DNA of 64,000 nt from Stramonita haemastoma (lineage: Eukaryota > Mollusca > Gastropoda > Neogastropoda > Muricidae), in the NCBI GenBank assembly GCA_030674155.1, contig CM060336.1, positions 1,401,342 to 1,465,341 of the forward strand. Reading direction: 5' to 3'. The notes under the pieces are model-generated. The model did not search any database and was not told the DNA's origin. It was given only the letters and a program-made list of their open reading frames with translations. The translations under genes and the position numbers were made by a program. Of the stretch, positions 1 through 12,799 are shown piece by piece; the first letter of the stretch is position 1; each line of letters starts with the position of its first letter.

Positions 1-60
1 GTGTTAGGTATTGGTTTAAAATTTAGAACATGGAAGAGCACAGACTGCCATTTAAATCTT

Positions 61-560
61 ATAAGATGGATTTTGGTTTAGATGCTAGGGGAAAGAAAAA
101 CTGGGCCACACAAGTAACGCATTTGCTTATTCAAATAAATGGTTTTGGATATGTCTGGTTAAATCAAAGTGCTGGAAATCTAGCTGCTTTTAGACAAAGA
201 TAGATTGATTGTATTTACCAACGATGGAATGATCATATTCAAACTCATGATCGATTTAGCACTTGTTGACAATTCATAAGCTTACACACTGTGAAACATT
301 ATTTAAAGCTTGAAATGGATATGCATTCTAAAAGAATAATGGCTAAATTAAGACTGGATTTGTCAGATATAAATGTTCATAAACTTAGATACAGAATACA
401 TCGTGAATCTGATACAAGATGCTCTTTATGTCATGAAGCAATAAAAGATGAAATACATTTTGTTTTTATGCCTGTAATGACATCAGGCAAAAATATATCC
501 CAGCAAAATATACCAGCCAGCCTAATGCATTTAGACCCTGGTTGCTCCTAGGATGTAGTA
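61..560 (+). pseudogene. Decayed non-LTR retrotransposon C-terminal fragment
   Basis: The open part (291-551) gives an 86-residue frame containing KLRLDLSDINVHKLRYR followed by a CSLCHEAIKDEIHF segment. This is a basic helix then a CxxC...H cluster of the kind found after the reverse transcriptase/RNase H domains of LINE-type elements. The same reading style continues upstream to about position 60 but is interrupted by stops, and the last Cys/His part (FVFMPVM...) is degraded. It probably belongs to a family like the RNase H fragment at 9346-9801. It is not a host gene. The assignment is by motif style only; the exact clade is not decidable. Confidence 0.5.
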
Positions 561-599
561 ATCGTAGAAATTTAGCTTTACATTTATATAAAGCCTTTA

Positions 600-879
600 A
601 GATCAGAGATTATGTTTCCGTAAGGTCGAACAGTCATTTTTTTCTCCCCTGTGGCGTTGTTTGCATTTGTTTGTCACTGCTGTACTTCACCGTGCATTCC
701 TGCCATTAATCGTGGAGTTGATTGATCAACAAGCCCATTCATGTAGTCTATGGGCCAACGGCCTTTTATAAAGAAATTCTTTCAGAGTTCTCTCCTTATC
801 TGTCTATTTATCTGTCTATCTCTAAAAGGTTTGAAGGAAAGCGTCCTGATTTTTCTTTCTCTCCTTTTATATATACACA

Positions 880-881
<2 letters not shown>
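600..881. other. Non-coding stretch, nothing recognised
   Basis: AT-rich sequence between the retrotransposon remnant and a TG tract. No splice-like exon, tRNA or repeat family copy was recognised. Confidence 0.4.

Positions 882-951
<70 letters not shown>
882..951. repeat. (TG)n microsatellite
   Basis: About 35 uninterrupted TG units. It is followed by two copies of a 19-20 bp phrase around TTTTATATCGAGGATAAGC, which resembles the 3' end of SINE-B. Confidence 0.95.
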
Positions 952-952
<1 letters not shown>

Positions 953-1004
953 CTTTTATATCGAGGATAAGCATTTTATATCGAGGATAAGCTTTTATAT
1001 GCTC

Positions 1005-1005
1005 T

Positions 1006-1036
<31 letters not shown>

Positions 1037-1045
1037 CGCGCGCGC
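1005..1045. repeat. (TG)n-(CG)n compound microsatellite
   Basis: TG units pass directly into about 9 CG units. This alternating purine-pyrimidine tract is of the type that can adopt Z-DNA. Confidence 0.9.
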
Positions 1046-1324
1046 ACCCAGTGATCACCTTTTCATTCAATGCAGATTGTGCGTTATACAAACTGTGTGC
1101 TCTCATACCTGTATACCAGCCCACATATGCTAAGTAAGAAACGTGCGTGCCATATCTTATAAACTTGTCAAAGGACTCGCGTCCTTCTGAAACACATGAT
1201 AAGAACAGATGGCTGCATAATAAGCGTGTATGGCATTTGCAGTAGCCTACATTTTACTCCTGCCCACACGTCCTTCGTTTGTTTCTCTTCCCTCTTCTCT
1301 CTGACCATGTTCATTGTTGTTGTT

Positions 1325-1680
1325 GTTGTTGTGCGTTCCAAGCTTAACACTCTGGGGGTCATCCAGAATGTGCCACACTCTGACTCACTCACCCCACCTG
1401 GGAATCTCCGTGAAATTGAAACTGCACACTGAATGAGAAGTTTGCGTGTAGGACTGTTTTCAAATACCTCACCATATAGGCAGCCATTTTCCGACTTCAG
1501 ATGATTTTTTTCTCCTTTAAAGGAGAGTGCATGTTGTTATGTTAAGAGCTTGTCATGGCTGAAGGCACAACAATCTCAACACAACATTTGACAACATAAC
1601 AACATTTTAGTGTAGGCCTTGGCAATGAGCTGACATCAGTAACGGACACAGCTTTTGGCCTGGGCCCAGGTAGGAGGGGG
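1325..1680. repeat. Dispersed repeat family I, copy 1
   Basis: Contains AGCTTAACACTCTGGGGGTC, then CCCACCTGGGAATC, AGAAGTTTGCGTGTA, GGCAGCCATTTTCCGACTTC and CATTTTAGTGTAGGC in that order. The same blocks in the same order recur at 43380-43690, and partial copies lie at 21488-21560 and 40405-40510. No coding content. Probably a SINE-like or LINE 3' remnant; orientation undetermined. Confidence 0.6.
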
Positions 1681-1899
1681 TGTATGTGGTGCCCGGCCTT
1701 CTCCTGTGCCTGTAACTCTGCAGGATTGATAGCTAGCCTGCCTCAGCCCACACCTTCCGCCTGCAGAGCAGCTCGTTTTTCTTTGTGCAGAATGCATGCT
1801 GGGTATGTTTGTGTTTTCCTAACCCGCCAAGCACTTAGCCATGAGATCTTTGACATGCATGTTTGATTCTCTGCATCTGTATAATTAGACATGTAAAAT

Positions 1900-2180
1900 G
1901 GCAAAGGTGTCCCGTAACCTATGTGGTCGTAGGGGAGCGAGGTATCAGGGACCTCAGTTTCTCCAGGGGCCAGCATATTGAGGGCGGCGCCCATCTCCTA
2001 TCCCTCGCTGCTTTACCTTCCCTGGACCCTAAAGAGGGAAGATACCCATTGACAGCTGGGGGACTGTACTGAAACCAAGGTGTGCAAACGGTCACCCATC
2101 CATTTGGTAACCACGCTCGATGCTGCTTAACCTTAGCTTGGGGAAAGCGAGTGCTCTGACCTTTGAGCAATCCTGTCCCC
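1900..2180 (-). mobile_element. SINE-A copy (tRNA/5S-like SINE)
   Basis: Reverse-strand copy ending at 2180 with the tRNA-like head (complement of GGGGACAGGATTGCTCAAAGG) and starting at 1900 with GGCAAAGGTGTCCCGTAACC, the shared 3' end. It includes the block about TACCAAATGGATGGGTGACC seen in all full copies. Other copies are at 5988, 15324, 19006, 20596 and 54917. Confidence 0.8.
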
Positions 2181-2204
2181 TTGTATAATTATGCATGAGG
2201 GAAA

Positions 2205-2295
2205 CTAAGGCACTGGCAGGTCTGCAGTTTGAAGATGACCAGGGAGATTAATAAATCTCCATTTTTAATTCACCAGACACCGCTCGTATAGATCA
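2205..2295 (-). mobile_element. SINE-G fragment
   Basis: Matches the part of SINE-G between its tRNA-like head and its centre (GGCACTGGCAGGTCTGCAG ... AATTCACCAGACACCGCT). The head itself is missing. Confidence 0.6.
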
Positions 2296-2339
2296 ATGGT
2301 TTGCTGGATTCTGTTATTGGTCCCTACGAAAATCAATCG

Positions 2340-2583
2340 TAAAGAAACGTAAACTTAAAAGGTACGGGCATGTCACAAGATCAAAAGGACTTAGCAAAAA
2401 CAATGCTACAAGGCACTGTCCAAGGAGGAAGAAAAAGAGGCAGACCAAGGAAGAGATGGGAGGACAACATCAGCGAATGGACAGGCCTAGAACTCCACAA
2501 AACTTCGAGAAAGACAGAACAGAGAGAGGAATGGAGGGAACTGGTTGTCAATTCTTCGAAGGTGCCCCCACGGTCGCCAAACT
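2340..2583 (+). pseudogene. Non-LTR retrotransposon RT C-terminal tail
   Basis: Frame open from 2370 to a stop at 2583-2585, with GGRKRGRPRKRWEDNISEW in the middle and VPPRSPN at the end. Upstream bases give KKRKLKRYGHVTR. This RKRWEDN...EW block is the conserved C-terminal tail of many endonuclease-reverse-transcriptase LINEs. Two further copies are in the window (7735-8256 + strand and 45165-45420 - strand). Catalytic domains are absent, so this is a 5'-truncated dead copy. Confidence 0.7.
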
Positions 2584-2694
2584 AAGGGATAGATAGATAG
2601 ATACATAGATAGATGCTGAAATTCGAACCCAGGACTTCATGTACCAATTCTCAACCACTCGTCTCCAGCGTTATTTATTTGCTCTTTTAGATCA

Positions 2695-2907
2695 AGAATA
2701 TTATTCGTGTGCTTTTTTCTGGTGGTTTTTTTTGGGTTTTTTTACATCCAGTCCGCGTCTGTATGCAATTTTGTCATCCGTTTCCACCAGCACACAATGG
2801 CCTTCTCTTCCAAAAGGCGGAACAGGTTTTAACGTGTGCGCAAAGATGTCCTGTGTGCGTTTGCACGCACATGACCTCAGTTTATAGTCTCATCCAAAGG
2901 ACTTGAA
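2695..2907 (-). mobile_element. SINE-B partial copy
   Basis: 3' two-thirds of SINE-B on the minus strand, with the complement of the GGACTGGATGTAAAAAA end at the left and the GCAAGATGTTCTGCGTGCG-like centre to the right. The tRNA-like head is lost. Confidence 0.75.
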
Positions 2908-3091
2908 ACATGAGGAAAGAAGGGGGACAGAGATGTGACACAGATTCAGTGTCCGCGGGAAAAGAGAGAAAGGAAATCGGAATTGTTTGTCAGGAAATTT
3001 GTAGTAGAGACATCTGTTAGTATGGTTGTATATCTTTGATTGTTTACATTTGTTATGTAAAATGCTTTGCGCAACCTCTGAAAAAACAAAT

Positions 3092-3185
3092 CAAATCAAG
3101 TCAGATCAAACTCCTTTATTTCGAAAGTAATCAATAAGCACTCGTGTGCTTTCTTACATCCGGTGCCCATCCTTATCAGGGATAA
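3092..3185 (-). repeat. SINE 3' end with AATCA-type pentamer tail
   Basis: AAATCAAATCAAGTCAGATCAA followed by CTCCTTTATTTCGAAAGTAATC and AATAAGCACTCGTGTGCTTT. The same arrangement of pentamer tail then GAGGATAATGAATAAGCAC occurs at 4685, 55490 and 57910, so it marks the 3' terminus of a mobile family. Confidence 0.6.
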
Positions 3186-3457
3186 CATAAGATTTAAAAA
3201 AAGCAACCTCTAACTAAACAAGGAAATACAGCAGGCTCTACCAATATCCATCATCATCATCATCATCATCTTCACCATACATATTCTGCCCAGCATGCAT
3301 CAACCATGGCAGCGGAGTCAGCAGCAAGCAGAGACCTTTATGATGCAAAAGTAAGGGAGAAAGAACACAGCTTTTAATTTTCCCTGGGCGGTGTATGTCA
3401 GTCGCAGCATGTGGAACGTGCCATAAAGACTACACAGCGCCTACCAACAACACTTAA

Positions 3458-3838
3458 AGGTGGTCTACAGGTAACGCACCTGCCTACAAAGTGAAAAATC
3501 CGTTCGGAAGTGTACGGTGGTTTGGGCCCGAAACTTTTTCCCCATTCATTAGACCATGAGTGGTGGTCCGGGTACTAGTCTTTAGAATGAGACGATAAAC
3601 CCAGGTCCCGTGTGTTACACATCATTATTAAGCGCACGTAAAAGAACTCATGGCAACAAAAGCGTTGTTTTTGGCAAAATTCTGTGAGAAAAAAAAGCCA
3701 CTCTGATAGGGAAACAAATACAGTTGCAGACAAGAAAAGAAAAATAATAAATACTGGTTGGCAACGCACTCTCCCCTGGGAGAAAGAGCACCCCGAATTT
3801 CACACAGAGAAATTTTCCCATGGCCTAAAGTGGTATAT
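3458..3838 (+). mobile_element. SINE-D copy
   Basis: Begins with a tRNA-like head GTGGTCTACAGGTAACGCAC and a degenerate B-box around GTGGTTTGGGCCCGAAAC. It continues through ACACATCATTATTAAGCGCA, GCCACTCTGATAGGGAAACA and the end near CACAGAGAAATTTTCCC. The best copy for comparison is 42340-42730. Confidence 0.8.
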
Positions 3839-4174
3839 AAAAAAGAAAAGAAATAACAGATGCGTCACTAACTGCTAGAATCAGCGTCAGGGCCAAACGT
3901 CTGCTGGTGTATGATGGCTATAGCATTGTGTTCCCACTCCCTGCCAATGACTTGCAGGATCTTTAACGTGCGTAAGCCTACGTCACACTCACTCTTTCCC
4001 TCCCCAAGTAGCCACTTCTTCCATTCCCAGATTTTTTTCGTTTTGGCCAGATGGTTCTAGTCAGAAAATACCTCCCCCACCCCCACCCATCTCCTATACT
4101 ACATCACACTTTGATACCGCTGTGTACTCATCATACCTATCTGTATACCATTGTGCACATTTTGTTTTTCGTTG

Positions 4175-4335
4175 GTGCGTTCCTCAGCTAGAGCTCCGAG
4201 GTTCACCAATGGTGAGATTTTTGGTGTATGCAACAGTTTCCCCCTCCCCCCCCCCCCCCCCCCCCCCCCCCTCATCATCTGTAGGTAGCCGCATTCCGAC
4301 TTCAGGGATGTTGTCTAAACACAGCACCTGTGTGC
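4175..4335 (-). mobile_element. SINE-G tail module with poly-C insertion
   Basis: GAGCTCCGAGGTTCACCAATGGTGAGATTTTT and GTAGCCGCATTCCGACTTCAGG flank a run of about 30 C residues (4241-4271). The same two blocks form the tail of full SINE-G copies (53875-54240), and here they stand without the tRNA-like head. Confidence 0.65.
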
Positions 4336-4344
4336 ATTTGGAAT

Positions 4345-4605
4345 TTTGTTTCTAATTCCCACAACCATTCCTACCACCACGAAATGGCCTACTCTTCCGA
4401 AAGGCGAAACGGGTTTTAACGTGTGCGCAAGATGTTCTGCGTGCGTTCGCACACGGGGCTTCGGTTTATGTTCTCATCTGAATGACTTCGACATTCAGTT
4501 CGATTTTGTTGTCAAACATGGAAGAAAGGGCGAGGCTGGGAATTAAACCCAGAACCTCACAGATTTCTTGTTAGGCAGGTGAATGTCTTGACCGTCCAGC
4601 CACCT
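4345..4605 (-). mobile_element. SINE-B-related copy with divergent head
   Basis: The SINE-B centre (complement of CGAACGCACGCAGAACATCTTG) is followed by a different distal part, TTCGATTTTGTTGTCAAACATGG ... GGGAATTAAACCCAGAACC. That distal part resembles 5500-5580 and carries a reverse-strand B-box-like GGTTCTGGGTTTAATTCCC. This suggests a SINE sub-family with an exchanged head. Confidence 0.55.
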
Positions 4606-4684
4606 TTCTTTTTGTGCATGCATAATATCTTGTCTACCACACACACACACACACACACCATACTGAAGAGAGAGAGAGAGATCA

Positions 4685-4985
4685 GATCAAATGAAATCAA
4701 ATCAAATCATTTTTTTTAATTTCAAGGATAATGAATAACCACTGATGTGCTTTTTTACATCCAGTCCCCGCCCTTTGGGAGGGAGGGAGAGGAGGGGGGG
4801 GGGGGGGTTGGGTATCTCAGTATGGAGTGTTGTAGATGAAGAAACAGATGCCTTGCTGATTGTACTGTACTGTACTGCATTGTACTGCATTGTATTGTGG
4901 ACTACTTTCACACATGGTCTAGTTTTCTGCCTGAAATTTGGCCTGCTCTCCCACTCATTTTGGGAGAGAGCAACGCCGCTCATTT
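4685..4985 (-). mobile_element. SINE tail pieces (SINE-D type) with poly-G
   Basis: AAATCAAATCAAATCA pentamer tail, the end sequence TTACATCCAGTCCCCGCC, a poly-G run at 4795-4807, then TTTCACACATGGTCTAG...CTGAAATTTGGCCTGCTCTCC, which matches the 3' end of SINE-D on the minus strand. A short (GTACT)n stretch lies at 4862-4895. Confidence 0.55.
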
Positions 4986-5247
4986 TCCCCCCTAAATTTT
5001 CCTGTCTGCATATTTTCCTACGAGATGCTTGCTTGTGTCACCAACTGCTGTGACATGACAAGTCTGCAGCAGTCACATAAGATGGCAGACCATATACTTT
5101 GCACTACACAGACACGATAAACTGCTCCGTGGTTTAGACTGTAGCCTACACTTTGGTTTAAGAGCAGGCGAGATCTGGCATTTGATTCTCGACAGCTGGT
5201 CTATCAGGGAAGGGTTGGTAGTTTGGTTTATTTTATTTTTTATTCTG

Positions 5248-5600
5248 TTGTACACCACGCTAAGTCACGACAGATTTCTCTGCCTGAAATTCGGGCTGCT
5301 CTTTCCAGGGAGAGCGCGTCGCCACAAGAGCAGCTCCTTCCAACATGAAGGTAGCCGCATTCCGACTTCAGGAATACAGCTAGGAATTAAATCTACCATT
5401 TTTGCCAGAACAGATGGGAGGTAGCTTCCTCTCTTTTTCGATATGCACCTGTCGTGGGTTCTTTTCACGCGCACAAGTCCGTAAGCACACAGGTCCGACC
5501 GGTTCTCACTTCGAAAGACTGATAGTTCGATTTTCCCGTCAAGCTGGGAAGGAAGGGCAAGGCTGGGAATCGAACCATCTCTCTTCCCCCCATGAGGGTA
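5248..5600 (-). mobile_element. SINE-D 3' end joined to SINE-B-like head
   Basis: CACGACAGATTTCTCTGCC...GAAATTCGGGCTGCTCTT is the SINE-D end in reverse. Next comes the SINE-G tail phrase GTAGCCGCATTCCGACTTCAGG, then a segment ending GGGAATCGAACC (reverse B-box GGTTCGATTCCC). It looks like a mosaic of three families. Confidence 0.5.
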
Positions 5601-5609
5601 TCAGAGGCC

Positions 5610-5895
5610 TGTCAGTTTAAATAGCATCCCTACCTTCTGGAAATTCTGTGCTAGGAATTTCCATATTTGTTTTGTTTCTGTCACCTTCTTGTCTATTTTC
5701 TGCTTTCTTGGCCTATTCCTTTTTTTTTTTAATCCAGAAAGACCTGACAGACCACAATGCCCTCGCTGAGGTCGAACATGCCGGGCCTGACTTGTCAGGC
5801 GCTGAACGGCAGTGCAACTCATTTTACTCTTAATACTATAATGACAGACAACACTGTTGCTGTCTGAGCGTTCAAAGAAGATTAATAATCTTTGG
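5610..5895 (-). mobile_element. SINE-C copy
   Basis: Reverse-oriented SINE-C: CATCCCTACCTTCTGGAAATTC at the left, CTTCTTGTCTATTTTCTGCC in the middle, the palindrome CCTGACTTGTCAGG near 5788, and GCGTTCAAAGAAGATTAA at the right. Confidence 0.8.
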
Positions 5896-5987
5896 GTGAA
5901 AACATTCAACACTTAGCACTGGCCATACCATAAATGATCAACAGAATATAAAATAGAAATAAACGCTATTCAACAAAACAGGTCAAT

Positions 5988-6327
<340 letters not shown>

Positions 6328-6339
6328 TTCTTTCTTTTC

Positions 6340-6652
6340 TTTTCTTCTTTTATTACGACGATAATGGAATAAGCACATATTTGCTTTTTTTTACATCCGG
6401 TACCCGTTTGTATGCAGTTTTGTAAATTCTGTCATCCGTTCCCACCGGCACGCAATGGCCTACTCTTCGAAAATCAGAACAGGTTTTAACCTGTGCGCAA
6501 GATGTTCTGCGAGCGTTTGCACGGGACATCGGTTTATAGTCTCATCCAGAGGACTTTTGCGGGGAGTGGAGTCAGCACTGATGTTAACTCCAAAGGAAAA
6601 ACCCTGACGAGATTCGAACCTGGCTCTGACCACTGAGCTATCCCGTCCCCAT
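6340..6652 (-). mobile_element. SINE-B copy, near full length
   Basis: Contains the 3' end (GATAATGGAATAAGCAC) and the centre. At the right it has the tRNA-like head in reverse: GAGATTCGAACCTGG (B-box) and CTGAGCTATCCCGTCCCC (A-box region). Confidence 0.8.
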
Positions 6653-6958
6653 TCAACAAAAAATTTTTTTTAACTACCCCCCCAAAACACCAACAACAAC
6701 AAACAAACCAGACTCTAGGAGAATACATCAGAAAGTGACTACCTGGGTAAGAGACAACAACAGCAAAACAACAACAACAACAACAACAACAGCCATCATG
6801 TGATCGTACAGCAAACACACAGCAGCCAGCACATGAAGGACGTAGGCCTTACTCTGGCAGTGCGGAGTTGACAGCCAACAGCGGTGGACGAACATCAGCA
6901 GCAAAAGACGATGCCTCTATAGGTGCTGATGCACCCAGGAACGGGGATGATCTTCAGT

Positions 6959-7028
<70 letters not shown>
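6959..7028. repeat. (CT)n microsatellite
   Basis: About 35 CT units. No gene is seen in the following 7030-7420 stretch. Confidence 0.95.
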
Positions 7029-7031
<3 letters not shown>

Positions 7032-7418
7032 AGTAGGTACAATTTATGGTATCTGATCTGAAAATACAGTAGGTTATGAAGGATTTCAGCTATTAGATGT
7101 ACACTGTACTTGGTCTTTGAATGCTTGTGTTGACATTGTCAGCAAGTTTGCTCGCAGTTGGATTTTGAGTTGTGTTTTGTTCTGTAACTTAGAGCAAAAG
7201 ATTTGTTTGAATTTGTTGGTTTAAGTTTTCACTTTTTGTATGATTTTGGAATATGCATTTTTGGGAGCACAGTTTTGGGCACATGCCAAGGTATATAATT
7301 ATGGCAAGTTCTTATCAGCGATTATATGAACTTCTATTTCATTTTCTTCACTTTTTTCTTCCCTTTGAATTGTCTTGTGGCCAAAGGCTGAAGTACAATA
7401 AATGATTTCAGTGTTCAA

Positions 7419-7420
<2 letters not shown>

Positions 7421-7500
<80 letters not shown>
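7421..7500. repeat. (CT)n microsatellite
   Basis: About 39 CT units with one TTC interruption. Confidence 0.95.
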
Positions 7501-7503
<3 letters not shown>

Positions 7504-7734
7504 AAAATCGTTGAGACACAGTACTGCAAAGTTTCCAGGTCGTCTCTCTTGGACAGATTAAACCTGGCACAGCCACCCCACAAGGAAACTTCAGGAATTC
7601 ACCGAACACTGACATAATTCAAGGGATCTTTTACATGCATATTTTGATCGTCTGCATGTGTTGATGCGATAGTATCAGATGAAGGATCCAAACCTGAAAT
7701 TCTGTCCAGGATAACCCAGACCACAGCTGCAATG

Positions 7735-8256
7735 ACCAAACTTTAAGTCCTCTGGAATGATAAGAACATCGCCATCAACTTTTGATCAGACTGATGCTTC
7801 CCTGATCATGTCCATATTTTTGTACGCATATGAAACATGGACCATATCAGCAGACATTGAAAGGACACAGGCAATGGAGATAAGATAGCCTACTTTCGCA
7901 AACTCTTTGGCATTTCATACAGAGATCACATCACTAATGAAGAAGTGAAAACTAAAATAAACGAATGCCATGGTCCAAATGAAAAGCTCCTAACCACAAT
8001 GAAAAAACGCAAGCTAAAGTGGTGCGGGCACGTCACACGATCATCTGGACTGGCCAAGACAGTCCTACAGGGAACAGTAAGGGGAGGGAGACGAAGAGGC
8101 AGACAGAGGAAACGATGGGAAGACAACATCAGAGAGTGGACAGGCCTTGGGTGGAACGACCTACTACGGAGGGCAGAGGACCGTGGGGAGTGGAGGAAGC
8201 TGGTTGCAGAATCTTCAGTTGTGCCCCCACGGTCCACAGGACTACGGGACAGGTGA
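7735..8256 (+). pseudogene. Non-LTR retrotransposon RT C-terminal tail
   Basis: The last open part (7945-8254) reads KKRKLKWCGHVTRSSGLAK, then GGRRRGRQRKRWEDNIREW and ends VPPRSTGLRDR. Upstream, with stops and shifts, the remnants DHITNEEVK and FRKLFGISYRD are recognisable; these lie just after the RT thumb in endonuclease-RT LINEs. It is the best of three copies of the same family in the window. No RT catalytic motif is present, so it is a truncated dead copy. Confidence 0.8.
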
Positions 8257-8329
8257 AGATGAAGGTGAAGATATGTTGATGAAGAAAATGAAGGTGCTGG
8301 TGGGTAGGTAGGTAGGTATGTAGATAGGT

Positions 8330-8400
8330 CAGCGTTGCATGTTGACCTGGCAGATCCTAACAGAAATCCCCACCTTAATTCCTCGCATACCTATACTGTC
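8330..8400 (-). mobile_element. SINE-G fragment
   Basis: GTTGACCTGGCAGATCCTAAC and AAATCCCCACCTTAATTC match the segment just inside the tRNA-like head of SINE-G. Short and degraded. Confidence 0.45.
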
Positions 8401-8567
8401 TACCTCACTGTGGAGTGTCTTTCTCATGAAGCCCACGGATAAACCTGCATGCCCCAGGGGCCTTGTGTGTGTGTGTGATCTGCAGCCGGGGTCACGTAAA
8501 ACTGAAACAACTGCTTTACAGGGAACATGGGAAAATTTCTATAAAACAGTAGCCTGATATGTTTGAG

Positions 8568-8597
8568 TTGTGTGTGTGTGTGTGTAGTAGTAGTAGT

Positions 8598-8632
<35 letters not shown>

Positions 8633-8697
8633 TTAGTAGTAGTAGTAGTATTGTAGTAGTAGTATGTAGTAGTAGTTGTAGTAGTAGTGTATAGTAG
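8568..8697. repeat. (TG)n then (TAG)n microsatellite
   Basis: Short TG run followed by about 35 TAG/AGT triplets with single-base slips. Confidence 0.9.
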
Positions 8698-8699
8698 TG

Positions 8700-9340
8700 T
8701 CTTCAATTTTACGTTTCCGCATGCAGTGATACGGATGGGTTTGGGAGGAAGCATAAATGATGAATAAATAAAGTAAATATAGAATAAAAACATATCTACA
8801 AATCTAGATTTTTTTTTTAAAATGATGAAAATGAAAGAAAAAACACCAATAAGAACTAAAACTGATAAAATCAATACAGAAAGGGAGACAGAGAAAACAC
8901 AGAGAGAATGGTGGGTGATGGTAAGGATTTAGATTTTTTTTTTAAAAAGGATTGATGGCATGTGTGTGCGTGCGTGCGTGCATGCCTGGGTGCGTGTCAC
9001 TGTTTTTGTACTCTTGTGCAAGCATGTAGTTCTGGCTGAAGATATCCTCACATTCTATTAAGCGAAACTGTATGATAACCACTTAAATTAACAGGAAAGA
9101 ATAAAATTCATAATAGAACAACAATGATATAACTACAACAAATGCCCTATGGGACTTAACAATAAACTCTTAGAAATAGCAAATACTAAATTGATATTAT
9201 CCAGAACTTGTTCAAGGGAAGTTTCAGGAAAGCTAGGTAAGTAAGGTTTTAAAGTCTTGCATTCAAGTGCAATATGTGTATTTGAAATATTATTGTTTCC
9301 ACACAAGCATTTAACACCCTTGCTAAATTTTATGAATAAA
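8700..9340. other. Non-coding, AT-rich flank of retroelement
   Basis: No gene seen. The right part (from about 9080) probably belongs to the 3' region of the reverse-strand retrotransposon at 9346-9801. Confidence 0.4.
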
Positions 9341-9345
9341 AGATT

Positions 9346-9801
9346 TTAATCGGATTCTAAAAAATAACGCATCAAGCTGTGTTTCTTTGACAACATTTCT
9401 ATAAGTCTTTGACTGATCCATGCTTTCAAAGACGCTTTTTTCTGGTTGGAACCCATTTTGCAAACTGTTCTTTGCTGTTTTATTTCAGTTAATTTTTTGG
9501 AGGATGCTTGTTCTAACATGTGGTATCCTTCTTGAATAGATAGAGGAATACGTAGCTCAGTGTTCCCAGTTTTATTGCCTGCACCTTTTTTGGCAGCCCA
9601 GTCAACCCATTCATTTGAGGACAATCCTATATGTGAAGGTGCCCAAAGAAGGGTGACAAATATGCCTCTTAAACTTAAAAGGTGTACTATGCGTTTGATA
9701 TGTAATATAAATTTCGAATAATTCTTGTAATCTGCAGATTTTATGGCATGTAAAACTGATTTAGAATCCACACAAATCAAGAAAACAATATGGATGATCA
9801 T
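9346..9801 (-). pseudogene. Retrotransposon RNase H domain fragment
   Basis: A 151-residue frame with CVDSKSVLHAIKS, then LLWAPSHIGLSSNEWVDWAAK. These match the DS...L and W-P-H-G-N-E-x-D-xx-A signatures of RNase H domains in non-LTR retrotransposons (as in I/Jockey-like or related clades). The Asp of DSKS and the Asp of WVDWAAK are visible. The N-terminal part of the domain (first catalytic Asp/Glu strands) is outside the open frame. The reverse strand from about 11350 to 9350 is AT-rich and probably holds more of the decayed element. Confidence 0.75.
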
Positions 9802-11350
<1,549 letters not shown>

Positions 11351-11601
11351 CCAATGTGGTATTAGAGGAATCAAACTCGCATCTTCTCGGAAAATCCTGT
11401 CAGACTTAAGATTTATTGCGATTGCAATTATTTTTAACAGTTTGACTTCTAGGACAAATTTTGCAATTGCAATCTTCGTTGATTTTTATGAGGTAGAATT
11501 CCAGAGGCACTATATGTTTTTTTCAGGAGGCATGGACTGGAAGACCTAAGCCAGTTTGTATGCTACAATCATTATACTTTGAAGTTTTTTTTAACAGATT
11601 A

Positions 11602-11615
11602 ATATATATTGTGTG

Positions 11616-11703
<88 letters not shown>
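11602..11703. repeat. (TG)n microsatellite
   Basis: About 50 TG units directly abutting the 3' end of a SINE-B copy. Confidence 0.95.
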
Positions 11704-11704
<1 letters not shown>

Positions 11705-12021
11705 CTTTTACATCGAGGATAATGGTAATGAACACATATTGCTTTTACATCCAGTCCCCGTGTGTATGCAGTGTTGTAAGTTTCGCCATCCTTTCACATT
11801 GGCGCCACAAAGGCCTACTATTCTAAAAAGCGGAACAGGATTTAAAGTGTGCAAAAGATGTTCTGCGTCAATTTGCACACAGTGCCTCGGTTTAAGTCCC
11901 CCCGAAGAACTTTTGGGAGAGTTGAGTCAGCACTGATGTTAACTCCGGGGAAAAATCCTCTTGAAGGAGATTGGAAATGGGGTTGTCAGATTGCTAGCGC
12001 AATGTTCTTACCCTAGGTATC

Positions 12022-12022
<1 letters not shown>
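11703..12022 (-). mobile_element. SINE-B copy, near full length
   Basis: Begins TTCTTTTACATCGAGGATAATGG (element 3' end in reverse), holds the centre and the GATGTTAACTCCGGGG block, and reaches a degraded head GGTTGTCAGATTGCTAGCGC...ACCCTAGG. TG tracts flank both ends (11602-11703 and 12025-12103). Confidence 0.8.
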
Positions 12023-12024
<2 letters not shown>

Positions 12025-12080
<56 letters not shown>

Positions 12081-12228
12081 TGTGTGTGTGTGTGGTGTGT
12101 GTGAAGTCAAGTCAAGTCAAGTCAAGGCAAGTCAAAATGATCTTTATTGAGGGTAAAAGATTAAGTTTAGCAACTTTTTTTTCATCCTACCCTCACAAAA
12201 AAATCAAGAAAATTGACTTCTAAAACAA

Positions 12229-12296
<68 letters not shown>
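12025..12296. repeat. Two (TG)n tracts with AAGTC pentamers between
   Basis: TG at 12025-12103, then five AAGTC-type pentamers at 12104-12135, a short SINE-like end (AAATGATCTTTATTGAGGGT), and a second TG tract at 12233-12296. Confidence 0.9.
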
Positions 12297-12298
<2 letters not shown>

Positions 12299-12559
12299 CA
12301 GTAACTGTAATAGCTGTACAAAAAACCCAAAAAACGAAGAGTGCACACGGAACCTATACACCAGAGGAACTATACATGGGGAAATATACACAAAAGCAAA
12401 AACGATAAAGAAAAAGTTGCAATGAAAAACAACGAAAGGAGCTTCAACTTCAAAGAAGCATTAATTTGTCTCGGTGGCCAAAATGATCAGAGCTGGAGTT
12501 AAAAGTCCAGGGGAGGCCACCTGTCACTGTTGAGGCAAGGAAGAGGTAAGGAAAGAGAA

Positions 12560-12680
12560 AAGGCGGACTGAAAAAGACTAGATTCCAACAAAGAAACGTC
12601 ATTTCATAAGGCGCCTGTACTTATTTCATGACGCGAACATACCAAATTGAGCCAATGAGAATTGTCTGGGTTTTCTCTGC
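12560..12680 (+). promoter_or_regulatory. Tentative nucleobindin promoter region
   Basis: This is the only repeat-poor, somewhat CpG-containing stretch upstream of the nucleobindin exons. A CCAAT pentamer lies at 12652-12656 and CATGACGCGAAC just before it. No clear TATA box. A promoter role is inferred from position relative to the candidate 5' UTR exon ending at 12787. Confidence 0.25.
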
Positions 12681-12787
12681 AGACACAGTTTGTCGAACAC
12701 GTCGACTTAGGAATTAAGTACGTTTTGATCACACTACTAAGAGAAAGAGGATTTTACGCACGATTTTGAGACGGACATTGCTACAAG
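12681..12787 (+). other. NUCB: Candidate 5' UTR exon of nucleobindin
   Basis: Unique sequence ending ATTGCTACAAG followed by GTAATC, a plausible splice donor with the exon end at 12787. It would splice to 14631 (acceptor GTGACAGGCAG), giving a leader before the ATG at 14651. The start of the exon is not visible. Without transcript data this is a guess from position and splice signals. Confidence 0.3.
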
Positions 12788-12799
12788 GTAATCTGATTC